A stretch of 64,000 nucleotides of DNA from Flavobacterium sp. N3904 (GCF_025947305.1 NZ_CP110009.1:1839501-1903500); one strand, 5' to 3'. Positions 9,133 to 18,007 are shown, counted from the first letter of the stretch. The notes: generated by a model not told the origin, from the sequence alone. Translations and numbers: made by a program.

Positions 9133-9878
9133 TTTGTTAAGAGTAATTGGGTAATAATATAGTTGATCAAAATGATGGTAACCGAAGTCCATACAAAAGA
9201 AACAGTGCTCGCTTTACCGACTTCGAGTGCGCCACCTTTCATGTAAAAACCATGAAAAGAAGGAATAGTTGCCAACAGCATACCAAAAATAAAAGTTTTG
9301 GTAAAAGCATACACAATGTGAAAGGGAATAAAATCTCTTTGAAGCCCTTCGATAAAGTCAATACTATTTCCGAAACCACCGTAAACCGTTGCTATGTAGC
9401 CACCAGTTATTCCAAGAAACATACCGATTCCTACAAGGAACGGGTATAAAAGCAAGGCTATTATTTTTGGGAAAACCAAATAATTAAGTGAGTTAACACC
9501 CATAACCTCTAGCGCATCAATTTGTTCGGTAACACGCATGGAGCCAATGCTTGAAGTTATAAAAGAGCCCATTTTTCCAGCCATAATAATTGACATAAAA
9601 GTTGGGGCAAATTCTAAAATCACCGATTGGCGGGTCGCATACCCAATTAGGTATTTTGGAATAAAAGAGTTTGTCAAGTTCAAAGCGGTTTGCATAGAAA
9701 CAACGCCACCGACGAAGAAAGAAATAAAAGCAACAATTCCCAACGAATCAATAATTAAATCATCGACTTCTTTGTAGATTAAGCCTTTCATAACAGACCA
9801 TTTTGTTGGTTTGTTGAAGATTTCTTTCCACATCAAAAAGTATTTTCCGATCTGGGAGGTATAGCGAATGAGCATCAT
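9129..9878 (-). CDS. MlaE-type ABC transporter permease
   Basis: The 249-residue permease matches MlaE: FFVGGVVSMQTALNL in the N-terminal part, then the conserved amphipathic region GKMGSFITSSIGSMRVTEQI (residues about 104-123) and DALEVMGVNSLNYLVFP. It has about five membrane segments. With the overlapping ATPase it would form an inner-membrane complex that moves phospholipids between membranes. In Gram-negative bacteria the substrate-binding MlaD protein completes the complex; it must be encoded elsewhere if present. Confidence 0.85.
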   Translation of the reverse strand: MMLIRYTSQIGKYFLMWKEIFNKPTKWSVMKGLIYKEVDDLIIDSLGIVAFISFFVGGVVSMQTALNLTNSFIPKYLIGYATRQSVILEFAPTFMSIIMAGKMGSFITSSIGSMRVTEQIDALEVMGVNSLNYLVFPKIIALLLYPFLVGIGMFLGITGGYIATVYGGFGNSIDFIEGLQRDFIPFHIVYAFTKTFIFGMLLATIPSFHGFYMKGGALEVGKASTVSFVWTSVTIILINYIITQLLLTK

Positions 9879-9930
9879 TTTTTAGTGTTCAGTTTACAGG
9901 TTGCAGTATTCAGAAAAGAATACAAGTACG

Positions 9931-9938
9931 CAAAAATA
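9931..9938 (-). promoter_or_regulatory. Possible -7 box before the Mla-type pair
   Basis: Read on the - strand this is TATTTTTG, a match to TAnnTTTG, about 52 bases upstream of the permease ATG. No -33 TTG is found at the right spacing. Confidence 0.3.
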
Positions 9939-9991
9939 CTGTATTTTGTTGGAATTTTAGATTTTGTTTTTAATTGCAAAAGAGTAAAATG

Positions 9992-10840
9992 CTAAAACAA
10001 TTTCTCTTTCATTTTTTGCAAACGATAATTTCGGATGAAACGGGCTTGTTCCTCGCTTACCAACAAAGGGGTTTTGGCATTTTTTGCTTTCCAGAAACCT
10101 TTTATATAATCAAAGAACAGTAGTGGTTTCTTTTTCATCATGGCTAATTTAACCGAAGAAATAGTCGTTATAAAAAAACCATATCCCAACGTATAAAAAG
10201 ATTCTCCTTGTTTGTAGCGTGCTGTTTTGTTGTAATTGGCGCCTGTAGGTTTGAGGTGTTTTACGTGCAAGGTAGAATCGGTGACTACTTTCCAATTGTA
10301 GAATTTACAAAGTAATTCGTCAACGGTGTCCCAACCCATTGCAGGTTTTAATCCTCCAATTTGATGAAAGCATTCTTTTCGATAAGCTTTCAATGCACCT
10401 CGAATATGATCTTTGTCTGTTAGGTTTTCCAGAACCCAGTCGCCATTTTTTTCGATATAGCAAAATCCGCCTACCATTCCTATAGTGGCATCAGATTGAA
10501 AATGTTTAATTATGGTTTCGAAATAATTGGAAGGAAAAATTAAATCGGCATCTATTTTTACTATAATGTCATAATTGTTATCCAAAGTTTCTAAACCTTT
10601 TTGAAATGCCTGAATGACTTTACTTCCAGGCAAATGGACATTGCTTGAGCTCTTATTAACTAGAGTGATAAACGGATTGTCTTTGGCGAAATCCAAAACA
10701 ACTTCGGCAGTTTTATCGGTCGAATTATCATTGACAACCACAATTTTTGAAGGCAAAACTGTTTGCGAAATCAAGGATTGTAATGTCAAAGCAATTAACG
10801 CTTCTTCGTTGTAGGCGGGTATAACAATATAATAATTCAT
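9992..10840 (-). CDS. Family 2 glycosyltransferase
   Basis: The 282-residue protein begins with the GT2 fold: YIVIPAYNEE, VVVNDNSTDKTAE, and VKIDADLIFP as the DxD metal/nucleotide motif. No membrane segments are clear, so it is likely cytoplasmic or peripheral. The sugar donor and acceptor are unknown. Its ATG shares one base with the stop of the methyltransferase gene (TAATG), so the two are translated as a pair. Confidence 0.85.
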   Translation of the reverse strand: MNYYIVIPAYNEEALIALTLQSLISQTVLPSKIVVVNDNSTDKTAEVVLDFAKDNPFITLVNKSSSNVHLPGSKVIQAFQKGLETLDNNYDIIVKIDADLIFPSNYFETIIKHFQSDATIGMVGGFCYIEKNGDWVLENLTDKDHIRGALKAYRKECFHQIGGLKPAMGWDTVDELLCKFYNWKVVTDSTLHVKHLKPTGANYNKTARYKQGESFYTLGYGFFITTISSVKLAMMKKKPLLFFDYIKGFWKAKNAKTPLLVSEEQARFIRNYRLQKMKEKLF

Positions 10841-11364
10841 TATTTTACTTTTTCCGCATAAACAATATAATATCTCGGAACGAAAAATCGCAACAAGGGG
10901 CGAAAACCAATTTTTTTAACGGGATGGGTAAATTTTTGGCTATCGATGATTTTCCATCCTGTTTTCTCCAGTAACCAGTCCAATTGCCAGTCTTCAAATT
11001 CGTGGTAATGCCTGTCCCACATGTCTGTTTTACTGCGATAGGCAGAAGAAAACCATAGACGCAAAGGAATTGATATCAATAATTTATCTGATTTTATTTC
11101 GCTTAAAATGGTATATGGATTGAGCAAATGTTCAAAAATTTCAAAAGCCGTAACCACATCTTGTTTTCCTTCCGAAAAAACACTTTGATTGATGTCCAAA
11201 TCTTCTCCAGTAGTGTTCTTTACGGTGAAACCTTCTTCTTTCATGATTTTAGAAAAAGGGTTCTCGACACCTAAATCCAATATGGTTTGAGAGGTGTTGA
11301 TGTGTTTTTTTAAAAATTCTAAAGTATGTTTGAATCTTTTATTGGGAAACGTTTTCTCGTACAT
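10840..11364 (-). CDS. SAM-dependent methyltransferase, class I-like
   Basis: The 174-residue protein has TILDLGVENPFSKIMKE as a motif I-like SAM loop, VVTAFEIFEHLLNPY as the usual post-motif acidic region, and DRHYHEFEDWQLDWLLEKTGW at the C-terminal side, as in Methyltransf_11/23-like proteins. Motif I is degenerate compared with the common GxGxG, but short forms are known. Pairing with a GT2 enzyme suggests modification of a cell-surface glycan; that is inference. Confidence 0.65.
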   Translation of the reverse strand: MYEKTFPNKRFKHTLEFLKKHINTSQTILDLGVENPFSKIMKEEGFTVKNTTGEDLDINQSVFSEGKQDVVTAFEIFEHLLNPYTILSEIKSDKLLISIPLRLWFSSAYRSKTDMWDRHYHEFEDWQLDWLLEKTGWKIIDSQKFTHPVKKIGFRPLLRFFVPRYYIVYAEKVK

Positions 11365-11403
11365 GTTTTTAATTTTTAACTATCGCAGTTGCTTTAGAGT
11401 TTG

Positions 11404-11411
11404 CAAATATA
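11404..11411 (-). promoter_or_regulatory. Possible -7 box for the methyltransferase-GT2 pair
   Basis: On the - strand this reads TATATTTG, an exact TAnnTTTG match, 39 bases before the methyltransferase ATG and just downstream of the terminator at 11455-11491. No -33 element at the usual spacing is visible. Confidence 0.4.
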
Positions 11412-11454
11412 AAGATTCTGTTTCTTATACGGTTTGTAATTTCAAATTTGTCCC

Positions 11455-11491
11455 AAAAAAAGCCCACTGCACTATAAAAGCGAAGTGGGCT
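11455..11491 (-). terminator. Intrinsic terminator of the KAS III gene
   Basis: An inverted repeat AGCCCACT / AGTGGGCT (11461-11468 and 11484-11491) is followed on the - strand by a run of T. It sits just after the stop of the KAS III-like gene and separates it from the methyltransferase-GT2 pair. Confidence 0.8.
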
Positions 11492-11514
11492 CGGTAATAA
11501 GCGTACAGTTATTT

Positions 11515-12573
11515 TTAGTATCGATATACAAAAGCATTGACATTCATTCCCGCTCCTACTGAAGCAAAAAGTAGTACATCTCCTTTTTTAATTTCTTGAT
11601 TTTCTATTTTTCCTTGAATTAACAAATCAAATAAAGTAGGTACCGTGGCGACACTACTGTTTCCTAGTTCGGCGATGCTCATTGGCATCACGTCTTTCGG
11701 AGGTGTTTTACCGTATAATTTGTAAAAACGATGAATGATAGCTTCATCCATTTTTTCATTTGCTTGGTGAATTAGGATTTTTTTTACATCTTCAATGGCG
11801 ATTCCGCTTTTGTCCAAACAGCTTTTCATTGCCGATGGGACTTGGCTTAGTGCAAATTCGTAAATTTTGCGGCCGTACATTTTGATGTACTTCGTATCTG
11901 GATCCAGATCGGGGTTGTATGATTTTCCGAAATAAAGAAAATGGGCTTCTTCGGCAGCGAAGGTTGCACTTTCATAAGATAACATTCCGCTTTCGTCTTC
12001 TGAGGCTTCAATAATTGAGGCGCCAGCTCCATCAGAGTAAATCATGGAGTCTCTGTCGTGAGCATCTACTACTCTTGAAAGGGTCTCGGCACCAATAACC
12101 AAACATTTTTTGGCCATACCCGATTTTATGAAAGCATTGGCTTGTAGCACGCCTTCAATCCAGCCTGGGCAACCAAAAAGGATATCGTAAGCGACACATT
12201 TTGGATTTTTTATCTGTAATTTATGTTTGACTCTAGTGGCCAAACTCGGAATAATATCAGATTGACTTGTGCCGTGTTTTACATCGCCAAAATTATGGGC
12301 AAAAATAATATAATCTAAGGTTTCGGGATCTATTGCTGCGTTTTCAATAGCTTTTTGAGCAGCAAAGAAAGCAAGATCAGATGAGGTATAATGATCCTCT
12401 GCATATCTTCTTTTTTCGATACCTGTAATGCCTTTAAATTTATTGATGACAACTTCATTTGGATAGGCGAATGGAGTACCGTCTTCGTTTAAGAAAACAT
12501 GTTCGCTAAAGTCGGTATTGCTTATTTTTTTCTCAGGAATATAACTTCCTATTCCAGTTATTTTTATTTTCAT
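11515..12573 (-). CDS. 3-oxoacyl-ACP synthase III-like (KAS III fold)
   Basis: This is a 352-residue thiolase-fold enzyme. The FGCPGW motif gives the catalytic Cys (about residue 135), LIHQANEKM the catalytic His, and AELGNSSVATVP the catalytic Asn, so the Cys-His-Asn triad of FabH is complete. DGAGASII is the usual glycine-rich segment. No other fatty-acid genes lie beside it, so it may be a second KAS III for special acyl chains or a secondary metabolite rather than the housekeeping FabH. It is a single gene with its own terminator. Confidence 0.8.
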   Translation of the reverse strand: MKIKITGIGSYIPEKKISNTDFSEHVFLNEDGTPFAYPNEVVINKFKGITGIEKRRYAEDHYTSSDLAFFAAQKAIENAAIDPETLDYIIFAHNFGDVKHGTSQSDIIPSLATRVKHKLQIKNPKCVAYDILFGCPGWIEGVLQANAFIKSGMAKKCLVIGAETLSRVVDAHDRDSMIYSDGAGASIIEASEDESGMLSYESATFAAEEAHFLYFGKSYNPDLDPDTKYIKMYGRKIYEFALSQVPSAMKSCLDKSGIAIEDVKKILIHQANEKMDEAIIHRFYKLYGKTPPKDVMPMSIAELGNSSVATVPTLFDLLIQGKIENQEIKKGDVLLFASVGAGMNVNAFVYRY

Positions 12574-12906
12574 TTTGCTATTTTCAAGATAAACTTCGGC
12601 TAAATTAATTATAATAAATGTATAAAGGGCAAATTATTTACTATGCACGCATATAATTGCAGAATATTAAATATATAGCAAAATTATTGAATATATTTTA
12701 TTGAAAATTATTAAATGATGCATTTTATTCTTGGAATTGTTATAAATAACAAAGTGGATATTTTTTGTTAAAAAATTAAATCCTAATTTTAAAAGGATAA
12801 ATATCATTTTATTTTAAATAAAAAGTTTCGATAATTTAAAGTATGGTTTTGTTTGAAATAGGGAGTTTTTTAGGGGTGTATTTTATGGAAATTAAATAAG
12901 TAGCAT

Positions 12907-13014
12907 AGCCCTGATGGAAGCGGCATCCTTTTTGTCTCGTCTTTTGGGACGAGATAAAAAGATACAGCGGACAGCAGGAGTCATGTTGATGAAAAACCGA
13001 AAACTTCTGCTCCT
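12907..13014 (+). repeat. Hairpin repeat element, copy A
   Basis: The element starts AGCCCTGATGGAAGCGGC, has a central hairpin (GTCTCGTC 12934-12941 with GACGAGAT 12948-12955), continues AAAAAGATACAGCGGACAGC and ends CTGCTCCT. Copies with the same ends but different hairpin stems lie at 24004-24147 and 43283-43367 (both reversed), and a 3' half at 13933-13988. Nothing in it codes for protein. Confidence 0.75.
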
Positions 13015-13043
13015 AATTTTGCCTTAGAATCCTAATAAAAATG

Positions 13044-13073
13044 AAAAACCCTTTCAGTTTTTGGCTGAAAGGG
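13044..13073 (-). terminator. Intrinsic terminator of the plug-only gene
   Basis: A perfect 9-base stem CCCTTTCAG / CTGAAAGGG with a 7-base loop is followed on the - strand by five T. It lies about 36 bases after the stop of the plug-only gene. A close relative serves gcvP at 14014-14049. Confidence 0.8.
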
Positions 13074-13108
13074 AGTTGCTTATTTTTTTTAATTTAAACC
13101 TATGAAAA

Positions 13109-13771
13109 TTATTTTTTTGTTGTTATTACTATAGCACCATTAGACCCTCGAGATCCATAAATAGAAGCCTCAGCGCCTTTTAAAGCCTCTATTGATTTTA
13201 CATTATTAGGAGTAAGAAAATCAATATTTGACACTACCATTCCATTAACAACAAATAATGGATCGCCACTATTTACCATTGAACTAAATCCTCGAATGGT
13301 TATTTTGTTAGTTCTTGATACTTCCACTCCTGCTAATTTGCCTCTTATCATATCATAAATAGTGTTGTAAGTATGAATATCACTTGTGGTATTACTCTGA
13401 GATTGGATGACTTCATATTTTTTTTCTGATTTTGAATATACAATTGAAACATCACTTCCTTTTTTTATTTTTTTTGACTTATCAGCCTCTAAAAACACAA
13501 AATTCAAGTTGTCTTCATTATTGTATTTAGAGGATAATAATCCGTATTCATCAGAGTAAACATTAATAGTACTCACCTTTGCAGGAACTAAAATTTCAAA
13601 TTCTCCATCTTTATTTGTGATCATTTTGGAGTTTATGGAATCTAAATATATTTTAGCTTTTGCTACGGGTTTGTTGTTAAAATCGACAACCTTTCCAGTT
13701 AACTTATTTTGACCATATCCAAAAAGAACAAATGACAAACAAATAGTGAGTAATATCTTTGAAATTTTCAT
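13109..13771 (-). CDS. Secreted CarboxypepD_reg plus TonB-plug protein without barrel
   Basis: The 220-residue protein has a signal peptide ending at about FGYGQ (residue 21). A carboxypeptidase-regulatory-like domain follows (LTGKVVDFNNKPVAKAKIYL, about 24-95), and then a TonB-receptor plug-like domain (about 135-220) with MIRGKLAGVEVSRTNKITIRG, PLFVVNGMVV and SIEALKGAEASIYGSRGSNG. It stops exactly at AIVITTKK, the end of the plug in SusC proteins; no beta-barrel follows. No frameshift was seen after the stop: the downstream DNA is terminator and repeat. The role is unknown; it could be periplasmic and interact with barrels or proteases. Duplicated segments lie on both sides. Confidence 0.75.
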   Translation of the reverse strand: MKISKILLTICLSFVLFGYGQNKLTGKVVDFNNKPVAKAKIYLDSINSKMITNKDGEFEILVPAKVSTINVYSDEYGLLSSKYNNEDNLNFVFLEADKSKKIKKGSDVSIVYSKSEKKYEVIQSQSNTTSDIHTYNTIYDMIRGKLAGVEVSRTNKITIRGFSSMVNSGDPLFVVNGMVVSNIDFLTPNNVKSIEALKGAEASIYGSRGSNGAIVITTKK

Positions 13772-13932
13772 AATGAAATTATTTATTTAAGAATTTAGGG
13801 TATTAAGTTATTTGTTTTTTTTGAATAATCATTACTGTATTAAAAGTTTTATCAATTTGCTCTGCCAGTTTGTTTTTACTTCCTCTGTTTGCTGTTGTTA
13901 TTCGGGTTTTAGGAAGGTGTTTTATGAAAATG

Positions 13933-13988
13933 GATTACAGCGGACAGCAGGAGGAATGTTGATAAATAACCATAAAATAGCTGCTCCT
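13933..13988 (+). repeat. Hairpin repeat element, copy B (3' half)
   Basis: It matches the right half of copy A (GATTACAGCGGACAGCAGGAG ... CTGCTCCT) and keeps similar flanks on both sides, including the terminator that follows. The 5' half with the hairpin is missing, so it looks like an internally deleted copy. Confidence 0.7.
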
Positions 13989-14013
13989 TATTTTTCTTCA
14001 GAATCTAATAAAA

Positions 14014-14049
14014 ACGAAAAACCCTTTCGATTTAAAAATCGAAAGGGTT
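14014..14049 (-). terminator. Intrinsic terminator of gcvP
   Basis: A perfect 14-base stem (14020-14033 with 14036-14049, core CCCTTTCGATTT) lies about 30 bases after the gcvP stop and is followed on the - strand by a short T run. It shares its outer stem and flanks with the terminator at 13044-13073. Confidence 0.75.
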
Positions 14050-14079
14050 CTGTTTAATCTGCAATCTGCCTTCTGAAAT

Positions 14080-16929
14080 CTAACTTTCAATATACGCTTC
14101 AATTGGCGCACAGCTGCACACTAGGTTTCTATCTCCGTAAGCATCATCGGCTCTACGAACGGTAGGCCAGAATTTGTTTTCGGCGATGTACTCCAGTGGG
14201 AAAGCGGCTTGCTCTCTGCTGTATGGGAAATCCCAAGTTTCGGCAGTAAGCATGGCTAGTGTATGGGGAGAATTTTTCAATACGTTGTTGCTGTCTTCGA
14301 TGCTTGCCGCTTCGATTTCTTTACGAATCGAAATCATGGCGTCACAAAAACGGTCTAATTCTTCTAGGTTTTCGCTTTCGGTTGGCTCGATCATTAAGGT
14401 TCCTGCCACTGGGAAAGAAACGGTTGGTGCATGGAAACCATAATCCATCAAACGTTTGGCGATATCGGTAACTTCGATTCCTTTTTGTTTGAAAGGACGA
14501 CATTCCAAAATCATTTCGTGAGCCGCGCGACCCATTTCGCCAGAATATAACGTATCGTAGTGACCGTTTAATTTTTCTTTGATGTAATTGGCGTTTAGGA
14601 TTGCGTGTTCTGTAGATTCTTTCAAACCGTCTGCTCCTAGCATCGTGATGTAACCGTAAGAGATTAAACATACCAATGCCGATCCCCAAGGTGCTGCAGA
14701 AATACCGGTGATGGCATTGCTTCCTCCTGTTGGGATAACTGGGTTGGATGGCAAGAATGGTACTAAGTGTTTGGCCACACAAATAGGTCCTACACCTGGT
14801 CCACCACCACCGTGAGGGATGGCGAATGTTTTGTGAAGGTTCAAGTGACAAACGTCAGCTCCTATGGTTGCTGGGTTGGTTAAACCAACTTGTGCATTCA
14901 TATTGGCTCCGTCCATATAGACTTGACCACCGTTTTCGTGGATGATTCTTGTAATTTCGATAATTGCACTTTCAAAAACTCCGTGAGTCGATGGATAGGT
15001 TACCATCAAGCAAGAAAGATCATCTTTGTGAAGAATCGCTTTTTCGCGCAAATCATCTACGTCTATATTTCCATTTTCCAATGTTTTGGTTACGATCACT
15101 TTCATACCCGCCATAGCTGCAGAAGCCGGATTGGTTCCGTGAGCCGATGATGGAATTAAAGCAATATTTCTATGGTGATCACCACGAGATTGGTGGTAAG
15201 CACGAATAACCATTAATCCTGCATATTCTCCCTGTGCTCCTGAGTTAGGCTGTAAAGTAGTTCCTGCAAAACCAGTGATTACGTTTAATTGTTGTTCTAG
15301 TTTAGACAACATTTCTTGGTATCCTTGTGCTTGGTCTAGCGGTGCAAAAGGGTGAATGTTGTTCCAAAGCGCGTTACTTAATGGCAACATTTCTGAAGCT
15401 GCATTCAGTTTCATGGTACAAGATCCTAGAGAAATCATTGAGTGATTCAATGATAAATCTTTACGCTCCAACATTTTGATGTAACGCATCATCGCTGATT
15501 CTGAGTGGAATTTATTGAAAACATCATGTTGTAAGAAAGATGATGTTCTGATTAAATCCTCAGGGAAATGAACGGCTTCTGATAAAGTCTCGATTGTTGT
15601 TGCTTGGGTACCATTTGCGGAAGCGAAAATGCTAACGATTTTATTGATGTCGGCAATACTTGTTGTTTCATTCAAAGAAATAGAAACGGTATTGTTGTCT
15701 ATGTAGTAAAAGTTTACTTCGTTTTGTTCAGCAATCGTGCGTACTTTTTGAGCATCGGCTTTGATAACAATAGTGTCAAAGAAAGCCGTGTTAGTTTGTT
15801 GCAAGCCTAGTTTTTCCAATTCGTTAGACAAAGTGGCTGTCAAAGCGTGAACTTTGTTAGCGATATATTTTAAACCTTTTGGGCCGTGGTATACGGCGTA
15901 CATTCCTGCCATAACTGAAAGTAAAACTTGGGCAGTACAGATGTTTGAAGTCGCTTTATCACGTTTGATGTGTTGCTCACGAGTTTGCAAAGCCATACGC
16001 AAAGCACGGTTCCCGTTAGTATCAACAGTTACCCCAATGATCCTTCCCGGCATAGAACGTTTGTATTCGTCTTTGGTGGCAAAATAAGCAGCGTGTGGCC
16101 CACCGTAACCTAACGGAATTCCGAAACGTTGTGTGGTTCCCACCACTACTGCAGCTCCCATTTCTCCTGGAGGAGTCAGTTTTGTTAAACTCAAAATATC
16201 GGCAGCTACGGCTACTTTTATTTCATTGGCAGCAGCTTTTGCAATAAAGGAGGTATAGTCGTTTACCTGACCGTATTTCCCTGGATATTGAAGGATAGCT
16301 CCAAAAAAGTCGGATGAGAAATCAAAAGTTTCGTGGTTACCCACAACCAATTCTATTCCGATTGGAGTAGAACGAGTTTCTAAAACCGATAAAGTTTGAG
16401 GTAATATTTCTTCGGAAACGAAGAATTTATTGGTATTGTTTTTCTTTTGATCACGTGATCTTACATCAAAAAGTAAAGCCATAGCTTCGGCAGCTGCAGT
16501 CGCTTCATCAAGTAAAGAAGCATTGGCAATTTCCATTCCAGTCAATTCAACAACCATTGTTTGGAAATTCAAAATAGCTTCCAGACGACCTTGAGCTATT
16601 TCGGCTTGGTAAGGAGTGTAAGCGGTGTACCATCCTGGGTTTTCAAAAATATTTCTTTGAATTACCGCTGGAACAATAGCTTGATTGTATCCTAAACCGA
16701 TGTACGATTGAAACATTTTGTTTTTGCTTCCCAACTGGGCGATATGGTTGGAATACTCATATTCGGTCATGGCTGGGTCTAAAGCAAGTGGTGCTTTTAG
16801 ACGAATATCATCCGGGAGGGTTTCATAAACAAGTCGCTCTATGGAGTCAACTCCTATGGTTTTCAACATGTGTTGTAAATCGGTTTCTCTCGGGCCAATG
16901 TGTCTTAAAGCAAAAGAATCTGTTTTCAT
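14080..16929 (-). CDS. gcvP: Glycine dehydrogenase (decarboxylating), P protein
   Basis: This is the P protein of the glycine cleavage system. It decarboxylates glycine with PLP and passes the aminomethyl group to the lipoyl H protein. At 949 residues it is the single-chain form with both halves (P1 and P2) fused. The PLP lysine is in NLHKTFAIPHGGGGPG (Lys at about residue 700). Other family marks are FALRHIGPRE at the N-terminus and SSAHGTNPASA. gcvT and gcvH are not in the window. It is a single gene with its own terminator. The 232-base region upstream shows no glycine-riboswitch core that I could recognise. Confidence 0.97.
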   Translation of the reverse strand: MKTDSFALRHIGPRETDLQHMLKTIGVDSIERLVYETLPDDIRLKAPLALDPAMTEYEYSNHIAQLGSKNKMFQSYIGLGYNQAIVPAVIQRNIFENPGWYTAYTPYQAEIAQGRLEAILNFQTMVVELTGMEIANASLLDEATAAAEAMALLFDVRSRDQKKNNTNKFFVSEEILPQTLSVLETRSTPIGIELVVGNHETFDFSSDFFGAILQYPGKYGQVNDYTSFIAKAAANEIKVAVAADILSLTKLTPPGEMGAAVVVGTTQRFGIPLGYGGPHAAYFATKDEYKRSMPGRIIGVTVDTNGNRALRMALQTREQHIKRDKATSNICTAQVLLSVMAGMYAVYHGPKGLKYIANKVHALTATLSNELEKLGLQQTNTAFFDTIVIKADAQKVRTIAEQNEVNFYYIDNNTVSISLNETTSIADINKIVSIFASANGTQATTIETLSEAVHFPEDLIRTSSFLQHDVFNKFHSESAMMRYIKMLERKDLSLNHSMISLGSCTMKLNAASEMLPLSNALWNNIHPFAPLDQAQGYQEMLSKLEQQLNVITGFAGTTLQPNSGAQGEYAGLMVIRAYHQSRGDHHRNIALIPSSAHGTNPASAAMAGMKVIVTKTLENGNIDVDDLREKAILHKDDLSCLMVTYPSTHGVFESAIIEITRIIHENGGQVYMDGANMNAQVGLTNPATIGADVCHLNLHKTFAIPHGGGGPGVGPICVAKHLVPFLPSNPVIPTGGSNAITGISAAPWGSALVCLISYGYITMLGADGLKESTEHAILNANYIKEKLNGHYDTLYSGEMGRAAHEMILECRPFKQKGIEVTDIAKRLMDYGFHAPTVSFPVAGTLMIEPTESENLEELDRFCDAMISIRKEIEAASIEDSNNVLKNSPHTLAMLTAETWDFPYSREQAAFPLEYIAENKFWPTVRRADDAYGDRNLVCSCAPIEAYIES

Positions 16930-17057
16930 TTTTGTGTAGCTATTTTTGTTTTTTTAAGTCTAAAGGAAAAGCTAGATTGTTCAACTATTCATTTATATTT
17001 GAATTTCAGTCCAATCAAGATTTAGTGTCGAAATAAATGTTGTGTTTTTTTGTGGTG

Positions 17058-17065
17058 CAAAAATA
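17058..17065 (-). promoter_or_regulatory. Possible -7 box before gcvP
   Basis: On the - strand this is TATTTTTG, about 128 bases before the gcvP ATG. The -33 element is not clear. If real, gcvP has a leader of roughly 120 bases. Confidence 0.3.
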
Positions 17066-17161
17066 AATATTAATCTCTTAATAAAGCCGTTTTTTAACTT
17101 GATTTTATAGGGATTTTTCAACTAATGGACTGGTTTATTAACAATTGATTAAATTTGTTTA

Positions 17162-18007
17162 ATGAAGATTTTAAAAAGTATTCTCCAATTTTATATAAAC
17201 AGCAGCATTCATGTTGGTTTGTCCTGTTTTGCATTGGTGCAAATCACCCAAATGGTATTCCACATTTCACAACAAAATGCAGTGGGCTATTTTGCTTTTT
17301 GGGGCACCGTTGTCGGATATAATTTTGTAAAATATGAAGAATTGGCAAGAGCCAAGAGATTACAGCTGCAAAAGCAATTACGGGTGATTGCTGTTTTTAC
17401 TTTGGGGTCTTTTATCATGACGGGTTATTATTTTTTTCTGTTGGAACGCATCACACAAATAGGGGCTATTGTTTTTCTAGGGTTGACGATGCTGTATACC
17501 CTTCCTTTTTTTCCGAATAGAATAAATGCCCGAAATTGGGCCGGAGTAAAGATTTATATCGTATCGTTTTGTTGGGTAGGGGCGACGGTATTTTTGCCTT
17601 TGTTGAATGCTGCAGTTACGCCAACAATAAGCATTGGAATACTATCGATTCAACGATTTATTTTGATTTTTGTTTTGATTCTTATTTTCGAAATAATCGA
17701 TTTACGACATGATAATTCCAATTTAAGAACCGTGCCGCAACAAATAGGAGTGAAGAATACCAAAATACTGGGTTTTGCTTTATTGGTTTTTTTCTGCGGA
17801 TTAGAGTTCTTCAATATCTATAGTAATTTCAATATTCAATTTTTGAAGCTGAAATTAAATCTTGATATTGCTGTTGCGATTGTAATTACACTTTTTTTGG
17901 TTTTTGCTAATGAAAAACGCGCAAAATATTACACTTCGTTTTGGGTGGAAAGTATTCCTATAGTTTGGTTGTTGTTGTTGTTGTTGTTGTTGCTTTTTAT
18001 TCAATAA
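17162..18007 (+). CDS. UbiA-like multi-pass membrane protein
   Basis: The 281-residue protein has about eight hydrophobic segments. A FEIIDLRHDNSNLRTVPQQIG stretch after the fifth resembles the second Asp-rich motif of UbiA-type prenyltransferases. The first Asp motif is weak (GYNFVKYEE). Function is therefore uncertain. The C-terminus is nine Leu, eight of them from a (TTG)8 run at 17969-17992. The gene is monocistronic and convergent with the M3 peptidase. Confidence 0.5.
   Translation: MKILKSILQFYINSSIHVGLSCFALVQITQMVFHISQQNAVGYFAFWGTVVGYNFVKYEELARAKRLQLQKQLRVIAVFTLGSFIMTGYYFFLLERITQIGAIVFLGLTMLYTLPFFPNRINARNWAGVKIYIVSFCWVGATVFLPLLNAAVTPTISIGILSIQRFILIFVLILIFEIIDLRHDNSNLRTVPQQIGVKNTKILGFALLVFFCGLEFFNIYSNFNIQFLKLKLNLDIAVAIVITLFLVFANEKRAKYYTSFWVESIPIVWLLLLLLLLLFIQ
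17968..17992 (+). repeat. (GTT)8 trinucleotide run
   Basis: Eight tandem GTT units plus G encode eight Leu near the C-terminus of the UbiA-like protein. Slippage would change protein length but not frame. Confidence 0.9.

Larger units (their letters stand above)
12574..13108. other. Gene-free stretch with repeat and terminator
   Basis: No credible gene is seen. The left part (12574-12865) is plain AT-rich sequence. The right part holds repeat element copy A (12907-13014) and the terminator of the plug-only gene (13044-13073). Confidence 0.7.
13772..14079. other. Gene-free stretch with repeat copy B and terminator
   Basis: No real gene is seen; an 81-codon open frame on the + strand crosses repeat and terminator and is not convincing. 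The stretch holds the 3' half of the hairpin repeat (13933-13988) and the gcvP terminator (14014-14049). The part from about 13908 resembles the sequence from about 12868. Confidence 0.65.

Noticed and set aside
9133..9192. Twenty-residue N-terminal extension of the Mla-type ATPase
   Set aside because: It lies within the permease gene, and the ATGA overlap at 9132-9129 is the natural start.
13812..14057. 81-codon open frame on the + strand in the gap before gcvP
   Set aside because: It crosses repeat copy B and the gcvP terminator, and its sequence shows no protein-like pattern.
16930..17161. Possible glycine riboswitch before gcvP
   Set aside because: No recognisable glycine-aptamer core was found in the 232 bases; only a possible -7 box.
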